A stretch of 64,000 nt of DNA from Sphingobium xanthum (lineage in GTDB: Bacteria > Pseudomonadota > Alphaproteobacteria > Sphingomonadales > Sphingomonadaceae), in contig NZ_JAHKKS010000011.1 of assembly GCF_019737615.1 (NCBI RefSeq), forward strand, positions 62,001 to 126,000. Reading direction: 5' to 3'. Positions 33,526 to 46,854 of the stretch are shown here, one piece after another (position 1 is the first letter of the stretch; each line of letters begins with the position of its first letter). The translations under genes and the position numbers were made by a program. The notes under the pieces were generated by a model that worked only from the letters and a program-made list of their open reading frames with translations, did not search any database and had not been told where the DNA came from.

Positions 33526-34890
33526 ATGGCGGGCACGATCGACATGACGTGTGACGGCAAGCCGCCGGTCGAGGATTATGTGCTGCCGAGCCGGCGCTCC
33601 GCTTATTATTCGCTGTTCGTGCTGACGATCGTCGTGATGTTCACCGTGCTCGACCGCCAGATCCTCGGCCTGATGATCGAGCCGGTGAAAGCGGATTTCG
33701 GAATCAACGACACGCAGGCCGCGCTGCTGCTGGGTGCCGCCTTCGCGCTGCCCTATGCCTTCGCGGGCATTCCGCTCGCGCGCTATGCCGATCGTGGCAA
33801 CCGGCGCAATCTGGTGGCGATGTGCATCGCTTTCTGGAGTATCGCGACGTGCCTGTGCGGTGTCGCGCAGAGCTATTTCCAGATGATGCTCGCGCGCTTC
33901 GGCATCGGCGCGGGGGAGTCGGGCTATGGCCCCGCGACCTGGTCGATCATGGCCGACAGCTTCCCGCGCGAGAAGGTCGCCTTCGGCACGGGTACGCTCG
34001 CCATCGGCGCGACTGTCGGCAGCGGCCTTGCCTTGTTCCTCGGCGGCACCGTGCTGGCCTTCGTCGAGCATCTGCCGCAGGTCTCGCTGCCGGGTGGCGG
34101 GCATATGCGACCCTGGCAATGGGCGTTCGTGATCGTCGGCGCGCCAGGTCTCATCTGGGCGCTGGTCGTGCTCACCACCAAGGAGCCGGGCCGTCGCGGT
34201 TCGATCAAGGGCGAGACCAGGGTCGTGCCGGTGCGCGAAGTCGCGAGCTTCATGGGCGACAATTGGCGCGTCTATCTCGGCATCATCGGCGGTCTCTGCA
34301 TGAAGATGCTGATGGGTATCGGCGCCAGTCAGTGGATGCCGACGCTCTATTATCGCGAGTTCGGCTGGTCGCTGGCCGAAGTCGGCATCATCGTGGGCAC
34401 CATGACGATGATCATCTCGCCCATTGCGCTCATTACCGGCGGCAAGATCTCCGAATGGTGGATGAATCGCGGCACGCCCGACGCCAATCTGCGCATCGTC
34501 TTCTATGCGCTGATCGCCGCCGTGCCGATCGCGATCATCACGCCGCTGATGCCCAATCCCTGGCTGGTGCTGGCGTTCAGCGGGGTCGGCATGTTCCTGT
34601 CCTCTATCGGCACCGGGCCGGGCGTCGGTTCGATGCAGATCATCACGCCCAACCGCATGCGCGCGACGGTGAGCTCGATCTACCAGTTCAGCACGCACGT
34701 CATCTCGCTGGCCGTCGGCCCGCTGATCGTGGCCTTGTTTACCGACTATCTGTTCGGTGACCCGCAGGATCTCAAATATTCGCTGGCGCTCTGCTCGGCA
34801 CTGCTCGGGCCGATCACGATCCTGCTGGTGTGGCAGGCGCTGAAGCCGTTCGGGCGGGCTTATGAGCGTGCGGTGCGGCTGGGCTATTGA
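33526..34890 (+). CDS. MFS transporter (spinster-like)
   Basis: A 454-residue major facilitator with about twelve helices. The first half has the signature loop between TM2 and TM3 (ARYADRGNRR) and the motif RFGIGAGESGYGPA in TM4-5, typical of the spinster-like proton-coupled group common in sphingomonads, many of which import hexuronates or aromatic acids. ATG 33526 is preceded by AAGGAG. Last gene of the NHL-ThuA-BKACE-MFS cluster, 28 bases after the BKACE gene, and likely the importer for its substrate. Convergent with the aldo/keto reductase. Confidence 0.88.
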   Translation: MAGTIDMTCDGKPPVEDYVLPSRRSAYYSLFVLTIVVMFTVLDRQILGLMIEPVKADFGINDTQAALLLGAAFALPYAFAGIPLARYADRGNRRNLVAMCIAFWSIATCLCGVAQSYFQMMLARFGIGAGESGYGPATWSIMADSFPREKVAFGTGTLAIGATVGSGLALFLGGTVLAFVEHLPQVSLPGGGHMRPWQWAFVIVGAPGLIWALVVLTTKEPGRRGSIKGETRVVPVREVASFMGDNWRVYLGIIGGLCMKMLMGIGASQWMPTLYYREFGWSLAEVGIIVGTMTMIISPIALITGGKISEWWMNRGTPDANLRIVFYALIAAVPIAIITPLMPNPWLVLAFSGVGMFLSSIGTGPGVGSMQIITPNRMRATVSSIYQFSTHVISLAVGPLIVALFTDYLFGDPQDLKYSLALCSALLGPITILLVWQALKPFGRAYERAVRLGY

Positions 34891-34904
34891 GGGGCGACTA
34901 TGCG

Positions 34905-35885
<981 letters not shown>

Positions 35886-35917
35886 GGGCCTTGCCCTCCG
35901 GCGAGAGATCGTGCGTG

Positions 35918-36847
35918 TCAGAGCTTTTCGGTCAGCTCCGGGACGATGCTGAACAGATCACCGACCAGGCCGATATCGGCGACCTGGAAGATCGGCGCGT
36001 CCTCGTCCTTGTTGATGGCGATGATGGTCTTGCTGTCCTTCATGCCGGCGAGATGCTGGATCGCGCCGGAGATGCCGACCGCGATATAGACGTCCGGCGC
36101 GACGATCTTGCCGGTCTGGCCGACCTGATAGTCGTTGGGGACGAAACCCGCGTCGACCGCCGCGCGGCTGGCGCCGGTGGCGGCGCCGAGCTTGTCGGCC
36201 AGCGGATCGATGATCTTGTGGTAATTCTCGCCGCTGCCCACGCCGCGCCCGCCCGAGACGATGACGCGCGCGCTGGTGAGCTCGGGACGCTCGGAGGCCG
36301 CGATCTCAGCGGAGACGAAGCTCGCGATGCCGGCGTCATTGCTGCCGCCGACGGCTTCGACCGCTGCGGAGCCGCCCTCGGCCGCTGCCTTGTCGAACGC
36401 GGTGCCGCGCACGGTGATGACCAGCTTCTTGTCGCTGGTCTGCACCTTGGCGATGGCATTGCCCGCATAGATCGGTCGGATGAAGCTGTCCGGCCCCTCG
36501 ACGCCGATGATGTCCGAGATCTGCATGACATCGAGCAAAGCGGCGACGCGCGGCGCGATGTTCTTGCCGTTCGTCGTGGCGGGCGCGAGGAAGGCGTCGT
36601 GATCGGCCATAAGGCCAACGATCAGCGGTGCGACATTCTCCGGCAGCTGATGCTCCAGGCTCGCATCGTCCGCGACATGCACCTTGGCGACGCCGGCGAT
36701 TTTCGCAGCCTCGGCTGCGGCTCCCGCGCAGCCCTTGCCGGCGACGAGGAGATGCACTTCGCCCAGCCTGGCGGCGGCGGTCACGGTGTGGAGTGTCGCA
36801 TCCTTGACGCTCGCATTGTCATGCTCGACCAGAACCAGCGTCTTCAT
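35918..36847 (-). CDS. etfA: electron transfer flavoprotein alpha subunit
   Basis: The FAD-binding subunit of ETF, which takes electrons from acyl-CoA and other dehydrogenases and hands them to ETF-ubiquinone oxidoreductase. The 309-residue protein has the C-terminal FAD domain with [24 protein letters not shown] and [10 protein letters not shown]. Length is normal. Its ATG overlaps the etfB stop codon (36844-36847), the usual coupled arrangement. Confidence 0.97.
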   Translation of the reverse strand: MKTLVLVEHDNASVKDATLHTVTAAARLGEVHLLVAGKGCAGAAAEAAKIAGVAKVHVADDASLEHQLPENVAPLIVGLMADHDAFLAPATTNGKNIAPRVAALLDVMQISDIIGVEGPDSFIRPIYAGNAIAKVQTSDKKLVITVRGTAFDKAAAEGGSAAVEAVGGSNDAGIASFVSAEIAASERPELTSARVIVSGGRGVGSGENYHKIIDPLADKLGAATGASRAAVDAGFVPNDYQVGQTGKIVAPDVYIAVGISGAIQHLAGMKDSKTIIAINKDEDAPIFQVADIGLVGDLFSIVPELTEKL

Positions 36848-37593
36848 GCGGCCACTCCCAGCGCCTTGAGTTTCGCGACCAGCTCATCGACGCTGGCGAC
36901 CTTGATGCCCGCCTGCCGCTTGGGCGGCTCGGTGACGTTGAGCGTCGTGTGGCGCGGGGTCATGTCGACGCCATAGTCGCCGGGCGTCTTGTTCGCGAGC
37001 GGCTTGGTCTTCGCCTTCATGATGTTGGGCAGGGAGGCATAACGGGGCTCGTTGAGGCGCAAGTCCGTCGTGACGATCGCGGGGAGCTTCAGCGCGACCG
37101 TCTCCAAGCCGCCATCGACTTCGCGCGTCACATTGACGGTCTCGCCGGCGACTTCGACCTTCGACGCGAACGTGCCCTGTGCCCAGCCGAGCAGGGCAGC
37201 GAGCATCTGGCCCGTCTGGTTGCTGTCGTCGTCGATCGCCTGCTTGCCGAGGATCACCAGCCCCGGCTGTTCCTCGTCGGCAATGGCCTTCAGCAGCTTG
37301 GCCACCGCGAGCGGCTCTGCGACGCCGTCATGCGTCACCAGGATCGCGCGATCGGCGCCCATGGCGAGCGCGGTGCGCAGCGTCTCCTGCGACTTGGCTT
37401 CGCCAACGGACACGGCGATCACTTCGGACGCGACGCCCTTTTCCTTGAGGCGAATGGCTTCCTCGACCGCGATCTCGTCGAACGGGTTCATGCTGAGCTT
37501 GACGTTGGCGAGGTCGACACCCGACCCGTCCGCCTTCACGCGCGGCTTGAGATTATAGTCGAGCACCCGCTTCACGGGGACCAGGACTTTCAT
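36844..37593 (-). CDS. etfB: electron transfer flavoprotein beta subunit
   Basis: The AMP-binding small subunit of ETF. The 249-residue protein starts [14 protein letters not shown] and has the group I features [12 protein letters not shown] and [18 protein letters not shown], where the recognition loop that docks on acyl-CoA dehydrogenases lies. Preceded by GAAGGAGAG. Cotranscribed with etfA. The 51-base gap to the GFA gene and the GFA-sucC overlap suggest one transcript from sucC onward, joining TCA cycle and fatty/amino acid oxidation. Confidence 0.97.
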   Translation of the reverse strand: MKVLVPVKRVLDYNLKPRVKADGSGVDLANVKLSMNPFDEIAVEEAIRLKEKGVASEVIAVSVGEAKSQETLRTALAMGADRAILVTHDGVAEPLAVAKLLKAIADEEQPGLVILGKQAIDDDSNQTGQMLAALLGWAQGTFASKVEVAGETVNVTREVDGGLETVALKLPAIVTTDLRLNEPRYASLPNIMKAKTKPLANKTPGDYGVDMTPRHTTLNVTEPPKRQAGIKVASVDELVAKLKALGVAA

Positions 37594-37644
37594 GGCGCTC
37601 TCCTTCTAGATCGGGCGCGTTGCTAATTGACGTTCACGTCAACG

Positions 37645-38093
37645 TCAATTGAAATGCCGCTGGGCATATTCCGCCATCAATGGCTGGAAGCGTTCCATCG
37701 GCGGAAACGTCTCGAAGCTGTGGGTGGCACCGGTCCTGGCCCAAGGCAAGGCTTCGCTCGTGTAGGTTTCCAGAAACGGCGGCTCGCATGGCGGGGTGTC
37801 CAGCAGCGTAGTGCGAACATTGACGATTTCCGCCATTCCTTCCGGGCGAGTATAGACCCAGCTCATGCAGTAGCTGCAGAAATGATGCTTGGGTGCGCCG
37901 TGCAAGCCGCCGATCACCGCCGCGCCCTCGATCACCTCGAATGCGGCCGAGAGATAGCAACTCGTCAGCGAGAAAGCGCTCGCCGACATGCGCTGGCAAC
38001 CCCGGCAGTGGCAGGCTGCAGTGAACAAGGGTGCTCCGGTCACCCGGAAACGCAGCTTGCCGCAGCGACAGCGGCCCTCTGCCGGGCCGGTCA

Positions 38094-38094
<1 letters not shown>
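37645..38094 (-). CDS. GFA-family zinc protein (glutathione-dependent formaldehyde-activating-like)
   Basis: A 149-residue protein with the GFA fold: zinc ligands in CRCG (Cys9, Cys11), CHCRGC (Cys28, Cys30, Cys33) and a later CSYC. The founding member speeds up the reaction of glutathione with formaldehyde, but most relatives are uncharacterised, and this should not be read as proof of formaldehyde metabolism. The ATG at 38094 shares one base with the sucC stop (TGATG), so the two are translationally coupled. Confidence 0.85.
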
Positions 38095-39290
<1,196 letters not shown>

Positions 39291-39382
39291 GGCTGGGCTG
39301 AGCCTTTCAAGCAGAGAGCATGACTATGATGGCCGCGCCCATAGCGCAGCGCGGCGCGGAACGGTTCTGCGAAGTTGCAAAA

Positions 39383-39709
39383 TCAGCCGAGCGCGCAGCC
39401 CAGAGCGGCCGAGGCGGTGACCTTCATGATCTCGGGATCCTGCAGCGCGCGGATGCGGCGCAGGAACTGCTCGTAGCTGGTCTTGCGCAGGTCGGTCTCG
39501 GGCAGCTTCGAGAGCGAGCGCAGCTTGAGCAGCTGGTTGAGGCTCAGCTCCTGCGCCATGGGCCGAGCCATGCAGGTCGCCATCGGCTTGCTGAGGCCGG
39601 CATTGACGAGACCGGTGCGCAGCTGCGCCTCGGGCGTGGCGCAGGCGGAGAGCAGGGCGAGGGCGAGCGCGAAGCTCAGAACGTGGGCGGCGCGGGGCAG
39701 GATGGGCAT
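39383..39709 (-). CDS. small lipoprotein, hypothetical
   Basis: A 108-residue protein with a lipoprotein signal (LLSACATP; Cys near residue 23) and a mostly helical mature part with a Met/Cys-containing segment (MATCMARPMAQ). No family recognised. It sits 92 bases upstream of sucC on the same strand, but the gap and different theme suggest separate transcription. Confidence 0.6.
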   Translation of the reverse strand: MPILPRAAHVLSFALALALLSACATPEAQLRTGLVNAGLSKPMATCMARPMAQELSLNQLLKLRSLSKLPETDLRKTSYEQFLRRIRALQDPEIMKVTASAALGCALG

Positions 39710-39823
39710 GGCGCGCGCTATAGCGCCGCTCGATGAACGGCGCCAGAATGGCCGTGCGGATTGACCTGCCCCGCCGCGCGGCGCATCCCCGCGCGATCAG
39801 GGCCCACGAGCCGAGGGAGACAT

Positions 39824-40219
39824 ATGGACCGCATCTTCAGCAGCATTTCGAGCTGCATGGCGACATGGGCGGGGCAGCCGCTGACGTTCATCCTCGCGGT
39901 GATGATCATCGTCATCTGGGTGGTGAGCGGGCCGGTCTTCGGCTGGTCGGACACCTGGCAGCTGGTCATCAACACGGGCACGACGATCGTCACGTTCCTG
40001 ATGGTCTTCCTCATTCAGAACGCGCAGAACCGCGACGCGAGCGCGATGCAGGTGAAGCTCGACGAGCTGATCCGCGCGGTCGAGAATGCGCGCAACGAGT
40101 ATATCGGGATCGAGCATCTGACCGACGACGAGATCTGCCGGATCCGCGACGCGCTGGAAGCGAACGAATTGGAGAACGGCCGGGGCCATGGCCTCGGGCA
40201 GCTGATCGAGCGCAGATAG
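39824..40219 (+). CDS. low-affinity iron permease family small membrane protein
   Basis: A 131-residue protein with two transmembrane helices and the family hallmark WQLVINTGTTIVTFLMVFLI followed by QNAQNRD and a charged tail. The yeast Fet4-derived name is nominal: the bacterial short forms are just this two-helix unit and iron transport is not shown for them. ATG 39824 has GAGGGAGA upstream. Alone, divergent from the lipoprotein gene. Confidence 0.8.
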   Translation: MDRIFSSISSCMATWAGQPLTFILAVMIIVIWVVSGPVFGWSDTWQLVINTGTTIVTFLMVFLIQNAQNRDASAMQVKLDELIRAVENARNEYIGIEHLTDDEICRIRDALEANELENGRGHGLGQLIERR

Positions 40220-40245
40220 GGGCGAGCCGCGCGTGCCGGCCGCGC

Positions 40246-40554
40246 TCAGCCCTCGCTGGGCATGGCCTTGGGATCGACCGGCCAGGGGTGCGCCTTGGCC
40301 GGCTTCGACACCTCGAACGGGTCGGCGCTCTTGCGGGCGCGGCGGCTGGCCTGCGGCGGCGGAGGGAGCGATCGGGCCGCGGCAGGCGCGGGCGTGATCA
40401 GCGCATCCTGATGCTCGGAGAGGCGCTTGCGGAGCCGGTCCGCGCCATCCTTCACCTGGGCCTTGAGGCCATCCAGCCTGCCTTCGGCATTCGCCTTGAT
40501 GAGCCGGTTGCCGACGAAAGCGGCGACGGCGCCGACCAGAAAAGTCCTGAGCAT
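40246..40554 (-). CDS. small hypothetical protein with N-terminal membrane segment
   Basis: A 102-residue protein: short hydrophobic helix (~4-17), a charged helical part (LKAQVKDGADRLRKRLSEH) and a Pro/Ala-rich tail. AAGGAGG precedes the ATG. No family recognised. Confidence 0.5.
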   Translation of the reverse strand: MLRTFLVGAVAAFVGNRLIKANAEGRLDGLKAQVKDGADRLRKRLSEHQDALITPAPAAARSLPPPPQASRRARKSADPFEVSKPAKAHPWPVDPKAMPSEG

Positions 40555-40577
40555 TTCTGCCTCCTTTCGGCTGGACC

Positions 40578-40700
40578 GCCATTTGGCCCATGCCGGCCTG
40601 CAAATGGTGGTTCCGCGTGCTTCCGGTGCTCACGTACCGTAAGTACGCTGCGCTCCGGGTCGCACGAAACCACCATTTTCGCCTCGGCCTGAACCAAATG
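40578..40700. repeat. repeat family D, inverted pair
   Basis: 40578-40610 and 40671-40700 form an imperfect inverted repeat of about 30 bases. The left arm matches 20355-20387 near dksA with three mismatches. Between the arms is a small hairpin CGTAC-CGTAA-GTACG. The remaining gap to 40793 shows nothing else. Confidence 0.65.
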
Positions 40701-40793
40701 TCGATCCAGCCGAGTGTTCGTTCTCCCAACGTGCGGCGAGGCGCGCGGTTCCGCCGGATCGCAACGGTTTGTCGCATCCGGCGGACGTGACGC

Positions 40794-41135
40794 TCAGCGG
40801 CAGCGCACCTCGCCGCGCTCGATGGCCCGGCCGGCGATCGCTCCGCCCGCTGCGCCGATGATCGTGCCGAGCGTCTTGCTGCCATTGGGCGCGATGATGT
40901 TGCCCAGCACGCCGCCCGCGAGGCCGCCGATGATGAGGCCCTTGGTGCCGTCCGGCTTCTGGCAGTAATAGCGGCCGTCATTGTCGCGATAGACGGTGTC
41001 GTTGCTGGTCAGCACATAATCGCCGCGGTCCGAGGCGTAGCCCGGCCCCTCGTCTCCGCCGACGCAGGCGGCGAGAGGGAGCGAGGCGGCCGCGACGGCG
41101 ATCAGCGCGGTTCGGGGGAAAGCGGGGGTCTTCAT
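40794..41135 (-). CDS. glycine-zipper 2TM-type lipoprotein
   Basis: A 113-residue protein with a lipoprotein signal (LPLAACVG) and a C-terminal glycine zipper (GLIIGGLAGGVLGNIIAP... GTIIGAAGGAIAG), the pattern of outer-membrane lipoproteins such as SlyB/OsmB relatives. A Tyr/Cys segment (RYYCQKPDG) lies before it. Role likely in envelope integrity; no specific function known. Confidence 0.8.
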   Translation of the reverse strand: MKTPAFPRTALIAVAAASLPLAACVGGDEGPGYASDRGDYVLTSNDTVYRDNDGRYYCQKPDGTKGLIIGGLAGGVLGNIIAPNGSKTLGTIIGAAGGAIAGRAIERGEVRCR

Positions 41136-41196
41136 GGCTCGTGCCTTTCTGGTTTCCTGTCCTGCTTGTTCCCAAACGTGCGGGGCGACCGCTTGT

Positions 41197-41322
41197 TCCT
41201 CCCCAAGCTCGTCTTGGGGAGGGGGACCGCGAAGCGGTGGAGGGGCAATGGCGCGACGCCGAATTCCCCTCCACCACGCCGCAGGCGGCGCGGTCCCCCT
41301 CCCCGAGCAAGCTCGGGGAGGA
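41197..41322. repeat. large inverted repeat between OsmC and glycine-zipper genes
   Basis: Arms 41197-41230 and about 41290-41322 are complementary with a few mismatches, and each arm contains its own CCCCAAG/CTTGGGG-type hairpin; the spacer holds a further inverted repeat (GGAGGGGCAATG...CCCCTCC). Same architecture as the element at 16658-16771 but different sequence. Confidence 0.7.
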
Positions 41323-41327
41323 CCTTT

Positions 41328-41753
41328 TCAGTGCAGCTTGTGTTCCAGGCTGATCTCGGCATTGAGCAGCTTCGAGACCGGGCAATTGGCCTTGGCGCCC
41401 GCGGCGATCTCGGCGAACTGGTCCGGGCTGATGCCGGGGACAGTGGCCTCCAGGGTCAGGTCCGAGCGGGTGATCGTGAAGCCGCCGTCCGACTGCTCCA
41501 GCTTGACCGCGGCCTTGGTCTCCAGCGTGCCGTCCTTGAAGCCCGCGCGCTCCAGCGCGAAAGAGAGCGCCATGGTGAAACAGGCGGCATGCGCGGCGGC
41601 GATCAGCTCTTCCGGATTGGTGCCCGGCTCATCGCCGAAGCGGGTGCCGAAGCCATAGCCCTGCTCGGACAGCACGCCGGACTGGGTGGTGATGCGGCCT
41701 TTGCCGTCCTTGCCCATGCCTTCATATTTGGCGGATGCAGTGCGCGTGGTCAT
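41328..41753 (-). CDS. OsmC-family peroxiredoxin
   Basis: A 141-residue thiol peroxidase of the OsmC/Ohr superfamily that reduces organic hydroperoxides. The two redox cysteines are visible: Cys58 in HAACFTM and Cys124 in ANCPVSK. The N-terminus (TASAKYEGMGKDGKG) and spacing point to OsmC rather than Ohr. No ohrR-type regulator is nearby. Repeat family A (41924-41952) lies about 170 bases upstream. Confidence 0.9.
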   Translation of the reverse strand: MTTRTASAKYEGMGKDGKGRITTQSGVLSEQGYGFGTRFGDEPGTNPEELIAAAHAACFTMALSFALERAGFKDGTLETKAAVKLEQSDGGFTITRSDLTLEATVPGISPDQFAEIAAGAKANCPVSKLLNAEISLEHKLH

Positions 41754-42112
41754 GTGGGGACACTCCTGTTCGCTTGAGGGATGCCCGATATGGGGCGGGA
41801 TTGTTGCAGGGGAAGGGCGGCCTTCCGATCCGCGCCGGAGCGGGGGATGATCGCGATGTTTACACCGATGTACACGCCTGAACGGCCATCGCGGAAGTTC
41901 ACACCGAAGTTTGCATGAAGGTCACACCAGGGTCACACTATCGCGCATGTTTTGCGACGGCCGTTCCGTTCTCCGGGGCGGGCGTGCAGGGGCGACATGG
42001 CTTGAGGCGGAAAGGGTGGTGCGGTTCGTCATGGCGTCCTCCGGTAGCGCTTGGGGGACTCACCAGATGCCAAGCTTTTCGGGACGTAGGACAGCGCTTT
42101 TTCGCGGCCTCT
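41754..42112. other. intergenic region with repeat family A copy 2
   Basis: 359 bases without a gene. 41924-41952 repeats 10776-10804 with one mismatch; GTAGGACAG at 42085-42093 echoes the other end of the family. Just before it two further phrases of the type TTACACCGA/TTCACACCGA form a loose direct repeat (41870-41915). Confidence 0.5.
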
Positions 42113-42292
42113 TCACCAGTCCCCGCCGGCGTCTTTGATAGCCTTGAGCAATGCCTCCTTGCTCTCGGTATTGCGTGGGATGTCGGCGTCGGTGATGCCG
42201 AGTTCGGCGCGGCGGAGGGCGATGCGCGCGCCGAGTTCGGCCATGTCGATGACCGGCTGGTACGGCTCAGCTTTTGAGGTCTTCGACGCCAT
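42113..42292 (-). CDS. 59-residue hypothetical protein
   Basis: A small protein with a helical middle (ELGARIALRRAELG) and the C-terminal phrase KEALLKAIKDAGGDW. Codon use looks like a genuine gene. Its ATG (42292) overlaps the tail of a truncated upstream reading frame that stops at 42267. Similar small proteins seem to exist in sphingomonads, but I cannot name a function. It is next to the vapBC remnant, so it may itself be half of a former two-gene module. Confidence 0.5.
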   Translation of the reverse strand: MASKTSKAEPYQPVIDMAELGARIALRRAELGITDADIPRNTESKEALLKAIKDAGGDW

Positions 42293-42395
42293 AGTCGCCC
42301 AAGCTTTCTTCGCGGATGCGCCGTTCAAGATAATCGAGATCGGCGTCGGGGTGAAGGGCGAGCAGGAGGCGGGCGGAGCAAGGCAATCGGTGCCA
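42267..42395 (-). pseudogene. 3' fragment of an unidentified gene
   Basis: A reading frame on the minus strand gives about 30 residues with protein-like composition (LLLALHPDADLDYLERR, then IREESLGDYGVEDLK) and ends at 42267, overlapping the start of the 59-residue gene by 26 bases. It has no start codon and a stop codon shortly upstream, close to where the vapB remnant begins on the other strand. It looks like a gene cut by the same rearrangement. Confidence 0.35.
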
Positions 42396-42640
42396 CTACC
42401 AATATCGTGATCGATGACGCTCTGATGAGCGAAGCCATAAAAGCCAGCGGCGCGCAGACCAAGCGCGAGGCGGTCGAGATGGGCCTCACGGGCGCGAGGA
42501 ATCACGGTGCGGAAAACGATCAATACAGTGATCGACGCGATGCATCATGGATAGGGTCGCGCTGCATTCATAGCGATCGGGATTTTGCCCCTTTTGTGGA
42601 GATGGGCCTACACCAATGTTGTGGTCGCAGCTTTCGATTA
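42393..42640 (+). pseudogene. decayed vapBC toxin-antitoxin module (vapB head joined to vapC tail)
   Basis: Reading from 42393 gives a VapB-type antitoxin N-terminus (TTNIVIDDALMSEAIKASG, then QTKREAVEMGL) with no start codon. At ~42485 it breaks; in another frame 42492-42551 reads ARGITVRKTINTVIDAM, a typical VapC PIN-domain segment, and after a further frameshift 42562-42640 reads HSDRDFAPFVEMGLHQC, the VapC C-terminus with its conserved acidic residue. The rest of vapB (DNA-to-toxin part) and about the first two thirds of vapC, with most catalytic acids, are missing. So an internal deletion joined the two genes, then frameshifts accumulated. Confidence 0.75.
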
Positions 42641-42824
42641 GGCTGGTAGTGCAACAATGCGTGCAAAGTGGTGGGCCGCGGACCTAATACATCGATCATT
42701 TCTCGTGGCTGTGTTCTCGCCGCTCGATCATGCCCCTGTCTCAGTTTGAGACGCAGCAATATTGTCTCTTGCTGCGAGCGCCTGCCGCGAAATAGAAACG
42801 CGGTTAGCGATCATCGGGGGTTCT

Positions 42825-43466
42825 ATGAAATTTTGGAAGTGGACAAGTTGTATCTTGGCGGCCTCATCGGTCATGTTCGCGATGCCGGTCCAAGCGGCTT
42901 ATTTGATAGATACCGGACCAGGAAGCCCCGCTCCCCAAGGTTGGAGTCTCAATACGTGGCAAAGTCTTGCAGCACGTTTTGTTTTAGATAATAATTCTAA
43001 AATAACTTCCTTAGAAACATTTATGGGCGGCACTCGTAGTAATGCAAGTGTGTCTATATATCGAAATATATTTGACGATTCGACAATAATATCCAGTTTT
43101 AACTTTGAAACATTGCCCCACGATCCGATCAAGCCTGCCGGATTTTGGCAAGGTGTCGATGGAATTAATTTGAATTTAAGCGCCGGTACCTATTGGATTG
43201 CGTTTTCAAGTGACGGCATGAATTACTTGAATGACGTAATTCCAGCCCCCCTAGAATCCTATGCTGTCAAGTCGATATATAGTGGCTGGGCGTGGACGCC
43301 ATCCTCCGTGATACAGTTCGGTGTGCGCATTAGTGGAGTAGAAATGCCAAGTGTCGGCAGCCCTGTTCCGGAGCCAGAAAGTTGGTTGACTATGGTTATA
43401 GGGCTCGTTGCTGCTGGTTCCGTCATGCGCCGCCGCTCGCATCCAGTAAACCTTGTGCATAACTGA
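42825..43466 (+). CDS. PEP-CTERM sorted secreted protein
   Basis: A 213-residue protein with a signal peptide (MKFWKWTSCILAASS..., cut after VQA-A), a beta-rich body of about 150 residues, and a C-terminal PEP-CTERM signal: VPEPESW, a hydrophobic helix and MRRR. Such proteins are handled by exosortase and often end in the biofilm matrix. The codon use is distinctly more AT-rich than elsewhere in the window, suggesting recent acquisition. No exosortase gene is in the window. Start at ATG 42825 fits the signal peptide; no strong ribosome-binding site (GGGGG only). Confidence 0.85.
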   Translation: MKFWKWTSCILAASSVMFAMPVQAAYLIDTGPGSPAPQGWSLNTWQSLAARFVLDNNSKITSLETFMGGTRSNASVSIYRNIFDDSTIISSFNFETLPHDPIKPAGFWQGVDGINLNLSAGTYWIAFSSDGMNYLNDVIPAPLESYAVKSIYSGWAWTPSSVIQFGVRISGVEMPSVGSPVPEPESWLTMVIGLVAAGSVMRRRSHPVNLVHN

Positions 43467-43488
43467 AAGGTTCGCCGAACTCGTTCGC

Positions 43489-43525
43489 TGATCTATGGTG
43501 GAATTAAATATCCACCTAGATCAGC
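43489..43525. terminator. hairpin after the PEP-CTERM gene
   Basis: Arms CTGATCTATGGTGGA (43489-43503) and TCCACCTAGATCAG (43512-43525) pair with small bulges around an AT-rich 8-base loop, 23 bases after the stop codon. No T-run follows directly. Confidence 0.5.
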
Positions 43526-43630
43526 CGCACATGCAATGTCATCGACGGTCTCGGAAAACATGCCAGTAGTCGCAAAAATCGCATAGGAAAATTTAGAAAA
43601 CTTGTTGTCTAGACCTTCAGATTCCAGCGT

Positions 43631-46555
<2,925 letters not shown>

Positions 46556-46562
46556 GCCGCGT

Positions 46563-46577
46563 GTTCTATCTTCGTTC
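46563..46577. promoter_or_regulatory. LexA SOS box upstream of uvrA
   Basis: GTTC-TATCTTC-GTTC matches the alphaproteobacterial LexA operator GTTC-N7-GTTC exactly. It ends 8 bases before the uvrA start codon, so LexA bound here would block the promoter or start site; the uvrA message would then have a very short leader. Confidence 0.75.
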
Positions 46578-46854
46578 TGGAGGATGTGCCAGAGGGGAAG
46601 ATAGGAGCGGCGCGTGCGATTCGGTAGAGGGAAGCGAATTCGGGGCCGGAGATGCTGACAGCATGGTGTCAGCAGCATGGTGCGGCCGGTGTCGGTCGTG
46701 CGGTGCGGGCGGCAGGAACCAGTTCCCGCAGCGCGCGTTATCGTCTGGCTGGGGGTGAATGGATGGTCATGGCAATGCATGCGAGGGCGAAAGCGTCCTG
46801 TGGGTCGATTGACGGTTTCTTCAGCCTCCGGACCTCTGCGGCACGGGCCGCATC
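46578..46854. other. divergent region uvrA / heme oxygenase
   Basis: About 280 bases. GCTGACA (46654-46660) and TGTCAGC (46667-46673) form an inverted repeat with a 6-base spacer that could be an operator. No gene is supported. Confidence 0.4.

Noticed and set aside
42385-42660. A complete toxin-antitoxin module
   Set aside because: Start codon of vapB, most of vapB and the larger part of vapC are missing and frames are broken, so it cannot be functional.
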